Part shown: one piece after another, positions 12,701 to 21,299 of the stretch
Position numbering within the stretch: the first letter of the stretch is position 1
Layout: every line of letters begins with the position of its first letter
Assembly (NCBI RefSeq): GCF_030035675.1
Contig: NC_084483.1
Coordinates: 4,979,501-5,043,500, forward strand
Length of the DNA stretch: 64,000 nucleotides
Reading direction: 5' to 3'
DNA from: Rhineura floridana
Taxonomy: Eukaryota > Chordata > Lepidosauria > Squamata > Rhineuridae
Position numbers and translations under genes: made by a program
Notes under the pieces: generated by a model
What the model was told of the DNA's origin: nothing
Databases searched by the model: none
What the model saw: only the letters and a program-made list of their open reading frames with translations

Positions 12701-15700
12701 TGCATGCCAGTAATTCCTGAACTATGTACCACATAGAAACAGTTTTGGTTTTTCCTACAACCTACAGCATTCTCAAAAATGCTTTGTAAACCTAAGGGTT
12801 GAATATGATTCAGTGAATTGTTTGGCCACCTGATGAGGAATAAGTCATTTGTTCATAATGAAAATGTTGAGATATATTGTATCACATGGAGATTTATACT
12901 GGTAATTTGTTTATAAACTGAGGTTGTGATTCTTAAATTGTAGGGTGGAATTTCCAATATCCTGGAAGAGTTGGTAGTCCAACCTTTATTGGTGTCCATC
13001 AGTGCTCTGGCCCTAGCTACAGAAACGGTCCGCAGTATTCTCAAGATTGATGATGTGGTAAGTTGCGCTTAAATACTTTATCTCTATTGGATGGATATTT
13101 CATTGTTGTTGTTGTTATGTGCCTTCAAGTCGATTACGACTTATGGCGCAGCGACCTCCAATAGCATCTGTCATGAACCACCCTGTTCAGATCTTGTAAG
13201 TTCAGGTCCGTGGCTTCCTTTATGGAATCAATCCATCTCTTGTTTGGTCTTCCTCTTTTTCTACTCCCTTCTGTTTTTTCCAGCATTATTGTCTTTTCTA
13301 GTGAATCATGTCTTCTCATTATGTGTCCAAAGTATGATAACCACAGTTTCGTCGTTTTAGCTTCTAGTGACAGTTCTGGTTTAACTTGTTCCAACGCCCA
13401 ATTATTTGTCTTTTTCGCGGTCCATGGTATGCGCAAAGCTCTCCTCCAACACCACATTTCAGATGAGTTGATCCTTCTCTTACCTGTTTTTTTAACTGTC
13501 CAACTTTCACATCCATACATAGAGATTGGGAATAAAATGGTCTGAATGATCCTGACTTTAGTGTTCAGTGATACATCTTTGCATTTGAGGAACTTTTCTA
13601 GTTCTCTCACAGCTGCCCTCCCCAGTCCTAGCCGCCACCTTCTGTTTTCTTGACCATTGTCTCCATTTTGGTTAATGATTGTTTTGGTATTGATAATCCT
13701 TGACAAGTTCAGTGTCCTTGTTAACTTTAAAGTTGCATAAATCTTCTCTTGTCATTACTTTAGTCTTTTGTCGTTCAGCTGTAGTCCTGCTTTTGCGCTT
13801 TCCTCCTGAACTTTCATCAGCATTTGTTTCAAACCATTACTGGTTTCTGCTAGTAGTATGGTATTGTCTGCATATCTTAAATTATTGATATTACTCCCTT
13901 CAGTTTTCACACCACCTTCTTCTTGGTCCAGTCCTGCTTTCCGTATGATATGTTCTGCATATAGATTAAACAAATAGGGTGATAAAATACACCCCCATCT
14001 CACACCCTTTCTGATGGGGAACCAAGCGGTTTCTCCATATTCTGTCCTTACAGTAGCTTCTTGTCCAGAGTATATGTTGCGCATCAGAACAATCAGATAC
14101 TGTGGCACCCCTATTTCTTTTAAAGCATTCCATCGTTTTTCATGATCTACACAGTCAAAGGCTTTGCTGTAATCTATAAAGCACAGGGTGATTTCCTTCT
14201 GAAATTCCTTGCTCCATTCCATTATCTAATGTATGTTTGCAATATGATCTCAAGTGCCTCTTCCCTTTCTAAATCCAGCTTGGACGTCTGGCATTTCTCG
14301 CTCCATATATGGCAAGAGCCTTTGTTGTAGAATCTTTACTTTACTTGCATGGGAAATACTTGCAAGAAACTTTACTTGCATGGGATATTATGACAATCCA
14401 ATAATTACTGCATTCCCTTTCTTTGGAATTGGGATGTATATTGAACACTTCCAGTCTGTGGGCCATTGTTTAGTTTTCCATGTTTCTTGACAAATTTGTC
14501 AAAATTTGGACGGATTCAGTCTCAGTGGCTTGCAGCAACTCTATTGGTATGCCATCTGTTCCTGGTGATTTGTTTCTTCCAAGTATTTTAAGAGCAGCTT
14601 TCACCTCACATTCTAATATTTCTGGTTCTTCATTATATGGTTCCTCCGTGAATGAATCTGTCATCCTTGCATTTCTTTTATAGAGTTCTTCAGTGTATTG
14701 CTTCCATCTTCCTTTTATTTCATCTCAGTCCGTCACTGTGTTCCCTTGTTGATTATTCAGCGTCCCTACTGTTGGTTTAAATTTCCCTTTCATTTCTCTA
14801 ATCTTTTGGAATAGGGCTCTTATTCTACCATTTTTGTTGTCCTCGTCCATTTCTATACAATAACTATTGTAATAGTTCTCTTTGTCCCTACGTACTAGTC
14901 GCTGTATTGTTGCATTTAGAGTTCTGCCCGTGTTTCTGTCTCCTTTTGCTTTTGCTTTCCTTCTCTCTTTAACCATTTTAAGAGTTTCTTCAGTCATCCA
15001 CTGAGGTCTTTCTCTTTTTAACTAGAGGTTTGTTTGTTTTTTGCACTCTTCCCTAATCATGTCTCTGACTTCAATCCATGGTTCTTCTGGTTCCCTGTCA
15101 ACTAAGTTTAAAGCCTCAAACCTGTTCCTTATTTGATCTTTATATTCTTCTCGGGTGTTATTTAAATTGCATTTCGGCATTATGATTGCTTTGTTCTTCT
15201 TTAGCTTTACTCCGATTTTCGATATGACCAGTTCATGATCTGTACCACAGTCTGCTCCTGGTCTTGTTTTCGCAGAAAGTATGAAACTTCTCCATCTTCT
15301 GCTACCAATTATGTAATCAATTTGATTCCTATATTGACCATTTGGTGATGTCCACGTGTATAGTTGCCTTTTTGGTTGCTCACAAAATGTGTTTGTAAGA
15401 AACAGATTATTAGCTTCACAGAATTCAATAAGTCTTTCTCCTACTTCATTTCTGTCTCCTAAGCCCCATTTTCCCACAATTCCTAGTTCTTCTGTTCCCT
15501 ACTTTTGCATTCCAGTCCCCCATGATTATTAGCACATCTTGTTTTGGTGTGTGATCAATTTCTTCCTGTACTTCTGCATAAAATCTCTCCCTCTTCTTCT
15601 GCATTTGCTGTTGGAGCATAGACTTGGATGATGGTTATGTTAATAGGTTTCCCATTTAATTTCATTGATATCACTCGCTCAGACCTTGTGTTGTAGCTCT

Positions 15701-16581
15701 TAATTGCTTTTGCTACATCACTTCTCACTATTAAAGCAACCCTGTTTCTCTACATGTCTCATTTCCTGCATAAAATATTTTGTATTTGCCTGATCGAAAA
15801 TGTCCCATTCCCCTCCATTTTAATTCTCTCACGCCAAGTATTGTAATGTTTATACATTCCATTTCTTTCTTGACAATTTCTAACTTTCCCTGGTTCATGC
15901 TTCTCACATTCCATGTTCCTATTGTGTGCGTCGTACAACTCCGGACTCTCCTTTCGCATCTGTGCACATCAGCCTCTGGGCTTCCTTTCGGCTTTCACCC
16001 AGCTGCATCATTAGTCACAGGGCTACTCGTACTTGTCCTTTGTTCTTCCCCAGTAGCTCGTTGAGTGCCTTCTGACCTGGGGGTCTCATCTTCCAGCACT
16101 ACCTCGTGTTGCATTTTGGATACTCTGTTCATAGGGTTTTCGTGGTAAGAGGTATTCAGAGGTGGGTTACCATTGCCTTCCTCTGAGTTTGGATGCATCT
16201 GAGTCTGGTGTTTTAGCTTTGACCATTCCGCCTGGGGTGCCTATCCTCTTGGTCTAGACTCATGACTGCATTGCTCTCATCTTCTTCAACACTCAAACCC
16301 CCTCACCACGTTAAGGTGTGCATCCTAGAGGGGGGATATTTCATTACAGTCATCAAATGTTAAGTCTTCTGTTACTGTCTTACACCAAAATGGCATTTGT
16401 TATCATACCATAATGTTATTTGTAACAATAAATGATGAAATGCGATTTTGACATTTACAGGGGCAAATAACTGTTGGTGAATGATATTGGAGATGGCATG
16501 GGTATTTTGAGAGGTAATGGTTAAATGTATCATTTGATAACAATGATCTTTCTCTGTTCTTTGCAGGTGAACACTCGATGA
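636..16581 (+). CDS. CCT4: CCT4, T-complex protein 1 subunit delta (3' nine coding exons)
   Basis: CCT4 is the delta subunit of the eukaryotic cytosolic chaperonin TRiC/CCT, the double-ring ATP-driven machine that folds actin, tubulin and many WD40 proteins. Coding exons: 636-757, 856-988, 5924-6063, 7542-7638, 8047-8157, 10036-10166, 10253-10487, 12944-13057, 16567-16581 (stop TGA). They total 365 residues and match human CCT4 almost residue for residue, from [14 protein letters not shown] to the C-terminus VNTR. This is the distal intermediate domain, the apical substrate-binding domain and the C-terminal equatorial half ([20 protein letters not shown]). All junctions are GT-AG and all phases agree. 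No stop or frameshift is present, so the gene looks functional. Exons for about the first 174 residues lie upstream. The introns are loaded with transposons, including Tc1 and Bov-B. Confidence 0.97.
856..988 (+). CDS. CCT4: CCT4 exon (GTIDDCEL...SAPKTD)
   Basis: Acceptor tttctag ends at 855 and donor gtaagt begins at 989. The 133 bases run from phase 2 to phase 0. The exon encodes [18 protein letters not shown] and ends SAPKTD, nearly identical to human. Confidence 0.95.
1366..3512 (-). repeat. CR1 LINE (A), 5'-truncated, inactive
   Basis: On the minus strand this reads as a CR1 retrotransposon whose 3' end lies at about 1366 (the familiar 'agaatcatagag...gttggaagggg' end in reverse complement). 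Pieces of ORF2 lie at 3516-3187, 3101-2622 ([15 protein letters not shown]), 2522-2076 (reverse transcriptase, [10 protein letters not shown]) and 2005-1514 ([13 protein letters not shown]). The pieces are in different frames. Motif A reads YLGFSKAFD, so the first catalytic Asp is Gly, and motif C reads SADD instead of FADD. The copy is dead and sits in a CCT4 intron in reverse orientation. The endonuclease part is missing. Confidence 0.9.
3556..4016. repeat. local tandem duplication with AT-rich minisatellite spacer
   Basis: A block of about 145 bases (3556-3701, from aaatttgccattagttgcat to tgactgctttgactg) recurs at 3884-4016 with a small number of differences and short indels. Each copy includes an L2-like tail (gggctcctactgggaggaag, then ggatataaat). 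Between them, 3706-3883 is a run of taatatta/gctaaatgctaat units that itself repeats. This looks like duplication of intronic sequence by slippage or unequal crossing over. Confidence 0.8.
4278..4796 (-). pseudogene. Tc1 transposase, C-terminal catalytic fragment
   Basis: This 172-residue frame begins [20 protein letters not shown] and contains [17 protein letters not shown] (normally GGGSIMLWGCF), then QDNDPK and LTENLW, the second D and the E of the Tc1 catalytic triad, 34 residues apart. The first catalytic Asp would lie upstream in the interrupted stretch. It is part of the transposon at 4053-5669. Confidence 0.85.
4932..5264 (-). pseudogene. Tc1 transposase, N-terminal DNA-binding fragment
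   Basis: The 110-residue frame contains [20 protein letters not shown], the first helix-turn-helix of a Tc1 transposase, followed by the second DNA-binding part ending [17 protein letters not shown]. The usual start codon context lies just upstream but is separated by an in-frame TAA, so the protein cannot be made whole. Confidence 0.8.
5680..5785 (-). repeat. CR1 LINE 3' end fragment
   Basis: About 100 bases matching the 3' end of the CR1 copies at 17172 and 34828: repeated 'ataagaacat' units, then agagcctgctggatcaggcc and the segment down to gtggccaacc. It lies directly beside the right end of the Tc1 element. Confidence 0.85.
5786..5885. repeat. unclassified dispersed repeat fragment
   Basis: The stretch 'agttggactcc...ccaaccagcatggcc...gggagttacagttcaacatctggaggg' resembles a repeat seen again in part at about 20432-20465 (agtccagcaacatctggagg). 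The family is not identified. Confidence 0.45.
5924..6063 (+). CDS. CCT4: CCT4 exon ([10 protein letters not shown]...LIQKSILR)
   Basis: Acceptor ttctgttag is followed by ATG GAT AAC CAG. Donor gtatgt begins at 6064. The exon is 140 bases, phase 0 to 2, encoding [19 protein letters not shown] as in human. Confidence 0.95.
6259..6798. mobile_element. hAT-like element (540 bp) with 8-bp target duplication
   Basis: It starts caggggtggg and is flanked on both sides by the identical octamer ccttaaac (6251-6258 and 6799-6806). The right end, read in reverse, is cagacatagacaacctcc, a decayed version of the hAT terminus caggggtgggcaacct. No transposase frame is visible, so it is a non-autonomous copy. 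It lies in a CCT4 intron. Confidence 0.8.
6807..7541. other. CCT4 intron sequence, little recognisable
   Basis: Apart from a weak inverted similarity between about 7090-7115 and 7315-7350 (pyrimidine-rich versus purine-rich), I see no gene or classified repeat before the exon at 7542. Confidence 0.5.
7542..7638 (+). CDS. CCT4: CCT4 exon ([13 protein letters not shown]...EFICK)
   Basis: Acceptor gatttcag ends at 7541 and donor gtgagg begins at 7639. The 97 bases run from phase 2 to 0. The exon encodes [20 protein letters not shown] and [11 protein letters not shown]. Human has E where this has the first D of RDD. Confidence 0.95.
7870..7970. repeat. short dispersed 'acttactcccaagtaag' repeat
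   Basis: Contains cttacttggacattagtcccacc and tacttacttccaagtaag, then a 'gattgcaatcc' end. The same short imperfectly palindromic repeat occurs at about 21215-21290 and 24270-24350. It looks like a MITE-type element. The family is not identified. Confidence 0.5.
8047..8157 (+). CDS. CCT4: CCT4 exon ([13 protein letters not shown]...GKLIK)
   Basis: Acceptor aaaaag ends at 8046 and donor gtaagg begins at 8158. The 111 bases are phase 0 to 0, encoding [18 protein letters not shown] and [16 protein letters not shown], part of the apical domain. Confidence 0.95.
8780..9715 (+). repeat. old L2 LINE remnant
   Basis: Degenerate similarity to the L2 copies later in the window: 'tatgaagctgctgagaaattcag', then 'ggtgtcatcagtatgctgatggc' (the HQYADD region). 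Further on, 'tggaatgatctcc' sits in the position of the WNSLP motif, with an A-rich end at about 9715. No long frame remains, so it is older than the other L2 copies. It lies in a CCT4 intron in sense orientation. Confidence 0.65.
10036..10166 (+). CDS. CCT4: CCT4 exon ([11 protein letters not shown]...RCLVKKR)
   Basis: Acceptor catgtag ends at 10035 and donor gtactg begins at 10167. The 131 bases run from phase 0 to 2, encoding [20 protein letters not shown] and the [15 protein letters not shown] segment of the equatorial domain. Confidence 0.95.
10253..10487 (+). CDS. CCT4: CCT4 exon ([12 protein letters not shown]...GINVRK)
   Basis: Only 86 bases of intron precede this exon. Acceptor atttcag ends at 10252 and donor gtaaga begins at 10488. 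The 235 bases run from phase 2 to 0. It carries [20 protein letters not shown] and [20 protein letters not shown], conserved group II chaperonin segments near the nucleotide pocket. Confidence 0.96.
10488..12943. other. CCT4 intron without recognisable insertion
   Basis: About 2.4 kb of AT-rich intron. I see no convincing transposon, RNA gene or coding exon. Small open frames here have no exon-like borders. Confidence 0.5.
12944..13057 (+). CDS. CCT4: CCT4 exon ([14 protein letters not shown]...KIDDV)
   Basis: Acceptor aaattgtag ends at 12943 and donor gtaagt begins at 13058. The exon is 114 bases, phase 0 to 0, encoding [20 protein letters not shown] and [12 protein letters not shown] near the C-terminus. 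Confidence 0.96.
13134..13706 (-). pseudogene. Bov-B ORF2, C-terminal fragment
   Basis: The 190-residue frame contains [32 protein letters not shown] and [17 protein letters not shown], the region after the reverse transcriptase in RTE-type LINEs. The corresponding part of the second copy is at 58601-59274. Confidence 0.85.
13755..14222 (-). pseudogene. Bov-B ORF2, reverse transcriptase fragment
   Basis: Encodes motif A ([16 protein letters not shown]), motif B ([20 protein letters not shown]; usually GVRQGC) and motif C ([12 protein letters not shown], where YADD is expected). The changed motif C and changed motif B indicate loss of polymerase activity. Confidence 0.85.
15022..15967 (-). 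pseudogene. Bov-B ORF2, endonuclease fragments
   Basis: Two frames, 15967-15731 ([14 protein letters not shown], the N-terminal start of an AP-like endonuclease) and 15477-15022 ([25 protein letters not shown]). The TDHELV motif holds the conserved Asp-His of this nuclease family. The join between them (about 15480-15730) is interrupted by stops. Confidence 0.8.
16567..16581 (+). CDS. CCT4: CCT4 last coding exon (VNTR stop)
   Basis: Acceptor ttctttgcag is followed by GTG AAC ACT CGA TGA, giving the invariant CCT4 C-terminus VNTR. The 3' UTR continues to about 16725. Confidence 0.96.
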   Translation: MNTR

Positions 16582-16701
16582 GATGACTAAAGAGAAAGTC
16601 AGTGCATCTCAGCACGATGTCATAAGTTTGGAACCTGGCTCTTTCATTGGACATCTGCTTAACTCCTAGTTACATTTCATGTATTATTGTCAACTTAAAT
16701 T

Positions 16702-16707
16702 AATAAA
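16702..16707 (+). terminator. CCT4: CCT4 polyadenylation signal AATAAA
   Basis: AATAAA lies 121 bases after the CCT4 stop codon. No other canonical signal is closer, and cleavage would be expected around 16720-16735. Confidence 0.8.
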
Positions 16708-16834
16708 ATCTCAAATTCTAAAGGCAGATCTTGTTTAAATTGTTGTTATACTTAAACAAGGACCCACCCACGTCGGGTGGTTAACAATTAATATTTTTAC
16801 AATTGAAACTGGAGAGCACTGAGCCAGAATAAAA

Positions 16835-17171
16835 ACAAATAGATCCATTTAAATCGGGCTTCAGGCCTGGACATGGGACTGAAACAGCCTTGGTTGCCTT
16901 GGTTAATGATATGAGGAGGGCATGGGATAGGGGTGAAGGTACCTTCCTTGTCCTCCTTGATCTCTCAGCGGCTATCGATACTGCTGACCACGTTATCCTC
17001 TTGGAGCGCCTGGAGAGGTTAGGCATAGGGGGCACTGTACTGCAGTGGTTCCACTCCTTCCTCTCTGGTAGGTACCAAAGAGTAGCATTGGAGGAGGAGG
17101 TTTCGGATCCTTGGCCTCTCACTTGTGGGGTGCCTCAGGGTTCCATCCTCTCTGTGATGCTGTTTAATATC
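16835..17171 (+). repeat. L2 LINE, left part (split by a CR1)
   Basis: Reverse transcriptase segment of an L2-type LINE: ggcttcaggcctggacatgg onwards encodes VNDMRRAWDRGEGTFLVLLD, then LERLERLGIGGTVLQWFHS and LTCGVPQGSILS. It stops at tttaatat, 17171, where the CR1 begins, and resumes at 18513. Motif A reads LDLSAAIDTADH (AAFDT expected). Confidence 0.9.
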
Positions 17172-18368
17172 ATAAGAACATAAGAAGAGCCTGCTGGATC
17201 AGGCCAGTGGCCCATCTAGTCCAGCATCCTGTTCTCACAGTGGCCAACCAGGTGCCTGGGGGAAGCCCGCAAGCAGGACCCGAGTGCAAGAACACTCTCC
17301 CCTCCTGAGGCTTCCGGCAACTGGTTTTCAGAAGCATGCTGCCTCTGCCTAGGGTGGCACAGCACAGCCATTACGGCTAGTAGCCATTGATAGCCCTGTC
17401 CTCCATGAATTTGTCTAATCTTCTTTTAAAGCCGTCCAAGCTGGTGGCCATTACTGCATCTTGTGGGAGCAAATTCCATAGTTTAACTATGCGCTGAGTA
17501 AAGAAGTACTTCCTTTTGTCTGTCCTGAATCTTCCAACATTCAGCTTCTTTGAATGTCCACGAGTTCTAGTATTAGAGAGGGAGAAGAACTTTTCTCTAT
17601 CCACTTTCTCAGTGCCATGCATAATTTTATACACTTCTATCATGTCTCCTCTGACCCGCCTTTTCTCTAAACTAAAAAGCCCCAAATGCTGCAACCTTTC
17701 CTCGTAAGGGAGTCGCTCCATCCCCTTGATCATTCTGGTTGCCCTCTTCTGAACCTTTTCCAACTCTATAATATCCTTTTTGAGATGAGGCGACCAGAAC
17801 TGTACACAGTATTCCAAATGCGGCCGCACCATAGATTTATACAACGGCATTATGATATCGGCTGTTTTATTTTCAATACCTTTTCTAATTATCCCTAGCA
17901 TGGAATTTGCCTTTTTCACAGCTGCCGCACACTGGGTCGACATTTTCATTGTGCTGTCCACTACAACCCCGAGGTCTCTCTCCTGGTCGGTCACCGCCAG
18001 TTCAGACCCCATGAGCGTATATGTGAAATTCAGATTTTTTGCTCCAATATGCATAATTTTACACTTGTTTATATTGAATTGCATTTGCCATTTTTCCGCC
18101 CATTCACTCAGTTTGGAGAGATCTTTTTGGAGCTCTTCGCAATCCCTTTTTGTTTTAACAACCCTGAACAATTTAGTGTCGTCAGCAAACTTGGCCACTT
18201 CACTGCTCACTCCTAATTCTAGGTCATTAATGAACAAGTTGAAAAGTACAGGTCCCAATACCGATCCTTGAGGGACTCCACTTTCTACAGCCCTCCATTG
18301 GGAGAACTGTCCATTTATTCCTACTCTCTGCTTTCTGCTTCTTAACCAATTCCTTATCCACAAGTTGC
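17172..18368 (-). repeat. CR1 LINE (B), 5'-truncated, inserted in an L2
   Basis: The minus-strand frame 18363-17377 (328 residues) is uninterrupted: [43 protein letters not shown] (motif C), [13 protein letters not shown], then RIVKLWNLLPQDAV to the end FMEDRAINGY. The 3' end with repeated 'ataagaacat' lies at 17172. The copy starts inside the reverse transcriptase, just before motif B, so it lacks the endonuclease and motif A. It is about as well preserved as copy C at 34828, so a fairly recent insertion. Confidence 0.93.
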
Positions 18369-18512
18369 TGGACTTTTAAAATTCTTCATAGGAGTGCTCT
18401 GGAGTTATTCCCACAAAGGAGCATAAATTGAGGTGGTAATGCCAAAATAGGAAGTATCTGTAAGTGGGATACCACATTCTTGCTGTCTCCTGGTTACAGG
18501 TCTTTCTTACTA
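18369..18512. other. unassigned 144-bp segment between CR1 and L2
   Basis: The sequence between the CR1 truncation point and the resumption of L2 matches neither element. Only about 10 bases of L2 are missing across the whole insertion, so this piece came with the CR1 event or with another insertion. Confidence 0.5.
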
Positions 18513-19490
18513 AAGCCGCTGGGAGCAATCATTAGGAGATTTGGGCTGCGGTGTCATCAGTATGCGGATGACACACAACTCTATCTCTCATTTAAATCTT
18601 CACCGAGGTTGGCTGTAGAAACCCTGTCCAAGTGCCTGGAGTCGGTGAGTGGCTGGATGGGAAGGAATAAGCTGAAGCTGAATCCGGACACAACCGAGGT
18701 ACTGTTCGTGGGAGACAAGGGTAGGTTAGGGGATATAGACCTGGTGCTCAATGGGGTACATTTGCCCCTGAAAGACCAGGTCCGCAGCCTGGGGGTCATT
18801 CTTGATTCCCAGCTGTCCATGGAGGCTCAGGTTTCGGCTGTGAGCCGGGCGGCGCTGTATCAACTCCATCTGATACGGAGGCTGCACCCCTACCTTCCCA
18901 ACCATCTGCTTCCACCGGTAGTACATGCCCTGGTCACCTCTCGCCTAGACTACTGTAATGCGCTCTACGTGGGGTTACCCTTGAAAACGGTCCGGAAACT
19001 GCAACTGGTACAGAATGCAGCGGCTCGTCTGCTTAAAGGGATCACATCACTCCAGTGCTACAGGAGCTGCACTGGTTACCGGTTGCTTACCGAGCCCAAT
19101 TCAAGGTGTTGGTTTTGACCTTTAAAACCCTATACGATTTTGGACCAGTCTATCTGAAGGAGCGCCTCCAGCATCGGCAGGGATGCCGCTCAACAAGATC
19201 AGTCTCAGAAGACCTCCTGATCCCACCGGTTAAAACAGCTAGACTGGTGAGGACCAGGGGGAGGGCCTTTTCAATAGTGGCCCCCACCCTATGGAACTCT
19301 CTCCCAAATGACCTCCGCCATGCCCCCTCTATGATAAGCTTCCGCCAGACTTTGAAGACCTGGCTTTTGAGGCAAGACTTTGGGATGGGTTAAGTTTTTA
19401 CTGTTGGGTTTTAAATTTTAATGTTTATGTATTCTCCTTGTACGTCGCCCAGAGTGGCTGGATAACCAGCCAAATGGGCGAGTAATAAAT
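18513..19490 (+). repeat. L2 LINE, right part with 3' tail
   Basis: Continuation of the L2 at 16835. It encodes FGLRCHQYADDTQLYLSFKS, KLKLNPDTTEVLFVGDKG, LDYCNALYVGLPLKTVRKLQ, then after a frame change at about 19040 LHWLPVAYRAQFKVLVLTFK and SIVAPTLWNSLPNDLRHAPS. The 3' end reads gtacgtcgcccagagtggct, then an ata-rich tail (19484-19540). Motif C (YADD) is intact but the frame is broken. Confidence 0.92.
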
Positions 19491-19874
19491 ATAATATAAT
19501 ATAATATAATAATAATAATATAATAATAATATGGGCAAGATTTTAATACAATGAAAGCCTCTTCACATTGGGGAAATCTTCACATTATTGGCTACACTGG
19601 CAGCTTTCATACTGTAATGAGTGCTGGGATTTCTCAAGCTTACAGGTTTCTAATGGTGGACATGGCTCTTCTCTTGCTGTGTGAAGATGCAAAGGAGTAT
19701 TGGGCATGTTCCATGGCATGCTCACTATGTGTGTGCAAGGTTTCAGTAACTGGCATGTTAAAGTTTTCTCAGACAAAAAGATCTGAAAGAAAGTGCCTGA
19801 TGGTAGGTGGTTTAAAAACATTTGCTCTGTATTATTGAGCAGCTGTGGGGAAGCCCTCCAGATGTATCTAATCT

Positions 19875-20415
19875 GCCCTTCGTACCAAAAGGCAGTGAAC
19901 AAATTAATAAAATACAATCTCATGTCCAATATATTAAAACAATAAAACCATTAAACTTAACTTCAATATATATATAGTCATATTATGAACAAAACAGATA
20001 TCAGCTTCCAAATACCTGGCAGCAAAAAAATACCTTCACTTTTCATTGAAAAGCTGCTGATGAAGGGAGGAAAAGGAGTTTCACAATGAAGGTGCCACAG
20101 CAAAGAAGGCATATATGATGTGCCACAGTTGTGGATGAGCATGTGTAGAGGTCTGCAAGATCTGGACTGGCAGAAATTTCTTGCAAGTACTTGGGTTTCA
20201 AGCCATATAGGGTGTTACATACTAGATGTAAATTGGGCCCAACAGTAGATAAGCTTCCATTAGTGAGATGCGATCCCACCTTGCAGTGCTGCTCAGAAGC
20301 CTGGTGGCTGTATTCTATTCCAACTACAGCTTTCAGACAGTCTTCAAGGGCAGCCCCACAACGTGTATTGCAGTAGCTTGCAGATGCTGGATTCCCACCT
20401 TGCGTCAGCAATAGT
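19875..20415 (-). repeat. old L2 LINE 3' remnant
   Basis: On the plus strand, 'cttcaagggcagccccacaacg' followed by 'attgcagtag' (20340-20372) and 'gggtttcaagccatatagggtgtt' are antisense L2 landmarks (GLPLK... and YKALYG...). These match the better copies at 27525 and 44130. Reading frames are gone. Confidence 0.6.
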
Positions 20416-20959
20416 ACAGAGCAATGTCAGTTCATAGTCCAGCAACATCTGGAGGGCCACAGCTCCACATTCTTGTCTAGAATTTACAGAAGCCGAAGTA
20501 GAATAAATGGCAATTCTGCTACTGTGCAGGCAAGAGATGTACAGTTTCCATCCTTATCCCAAATATGAAGAGCAACTCCTTTGGCTTATCTTCTGTTAAG
20601 TTTGCTTTTTAGTTAGAAAGTAAGCTAGTGTTTCAAACATAACCAAAAGTGTTAAAGTGAGCGATCAGTTGGAATCGAGAGTGGTTCCTCAACATCAGTG
20701 AGGTGCTTTACTTTTATTTATTTAACAAAATGTATATACTGCTTGATTGTATAAAACCTCTTAAGTGGTTTACAAAAAACTACATGGTAATTTTTGCTTT
20801 AACTAAGAAAGCAAATGTTTTAACTACAGCTTTAATTAAATGCTTGATACTGGAATAGCATCAGAACTGTATACTAATTCATGCAGCTGATGACATGGGC
20901 TCTAGTATCTTAAATCTCTTCTTCAAGCAAGTCCGCCTAGATCTGCAGTCTCCATTGAA

Positions 20960-21175
20960 AAACAGCCAGTGTGGTTAAAGTATTTGGTCTGGGAGACCAG
21001 AGTTCAAATTTGCACTCTCCCTTGAAGCTCACAGGGTTACCTTTGGCTATTTGCTGTCTCAGCCTAGCCCATCTTGCTGGGTTATGAGGATTAAATGGGA
21101 TGTAGAAGAACCACATACACCACCTTGAGCTTCTTGGAGGAAAGGTGGGATATAAATGCAATGATAAATGCAAAT
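20960..21175 (+). repeat. tRNA-headed CORE-type SINE
   Basis: A tRNA-like head (gtgtggttaaagtatttggtct, then gttcaaattt as box B) leads into 'ctcagcctagcccatc...gggttatgaggattaaatggga' and a tail 'accaccttgagcttcttgga ... ggatataaatgcaat'. Related copies are at 40875 and, more decayed, 42490. Confidence 0.75.
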
Positions 21176-21214
21176 GGGGGACAGAGGCTTTATCTCCTTA
21201 ATTAAACCCTATCC

Positions 21215-21290
21215 ATATGTACACAGGAGTAAGCCCCTTTGAGTGAAATGAAACTTACTCCCAGGAAACTGTCCAGGATTGCAGCCTTAG
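21215..21290. repeat. short dispersed 'cttactcccagg' repeat
   Basis: 'caggagtaagcccctttgag' followed by 'acttactcccaggaaact' and 'aggattgcagcctta' is the same short repeat as at 24270 and 7870. Confidence 0.55.
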
Positions 21291-21299
21291 TATTACTTG

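Larger units (their letters stand above)
13105..16333 (-). mobile_element. full-length Bov-B (RTE clade) LINE
   Basis: The 3.2-kb element lies in the last CCT4 intron, antisense to the gene, flanked by a perfect 12-bp duplication GGATATTTCATT (13093-13104 and 16334-16345). Its 3' end (at 13105 on the plus strand) carries the gttgttgttgttatgtgcct end shared with Sauria SINEs, and its 5' end near 16333 the ccccctctaggatgcacacc leader. One protein is spread over several minus-strand frames: endonuclease start ([17 protein letters not shown], 15967-15731), endonuclease C-part ([12 protein letters not shown], 15477-15022), reverse transcriptase ([15 protein letters not shown] and [11 protein letters not shown], 14222-13755; motif C reads YADN, not YADD), and C-terminus ([21 protein letters not shown] type, 13706-13134). 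Several frame breaks make it inactive. Confidence 0.95.
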
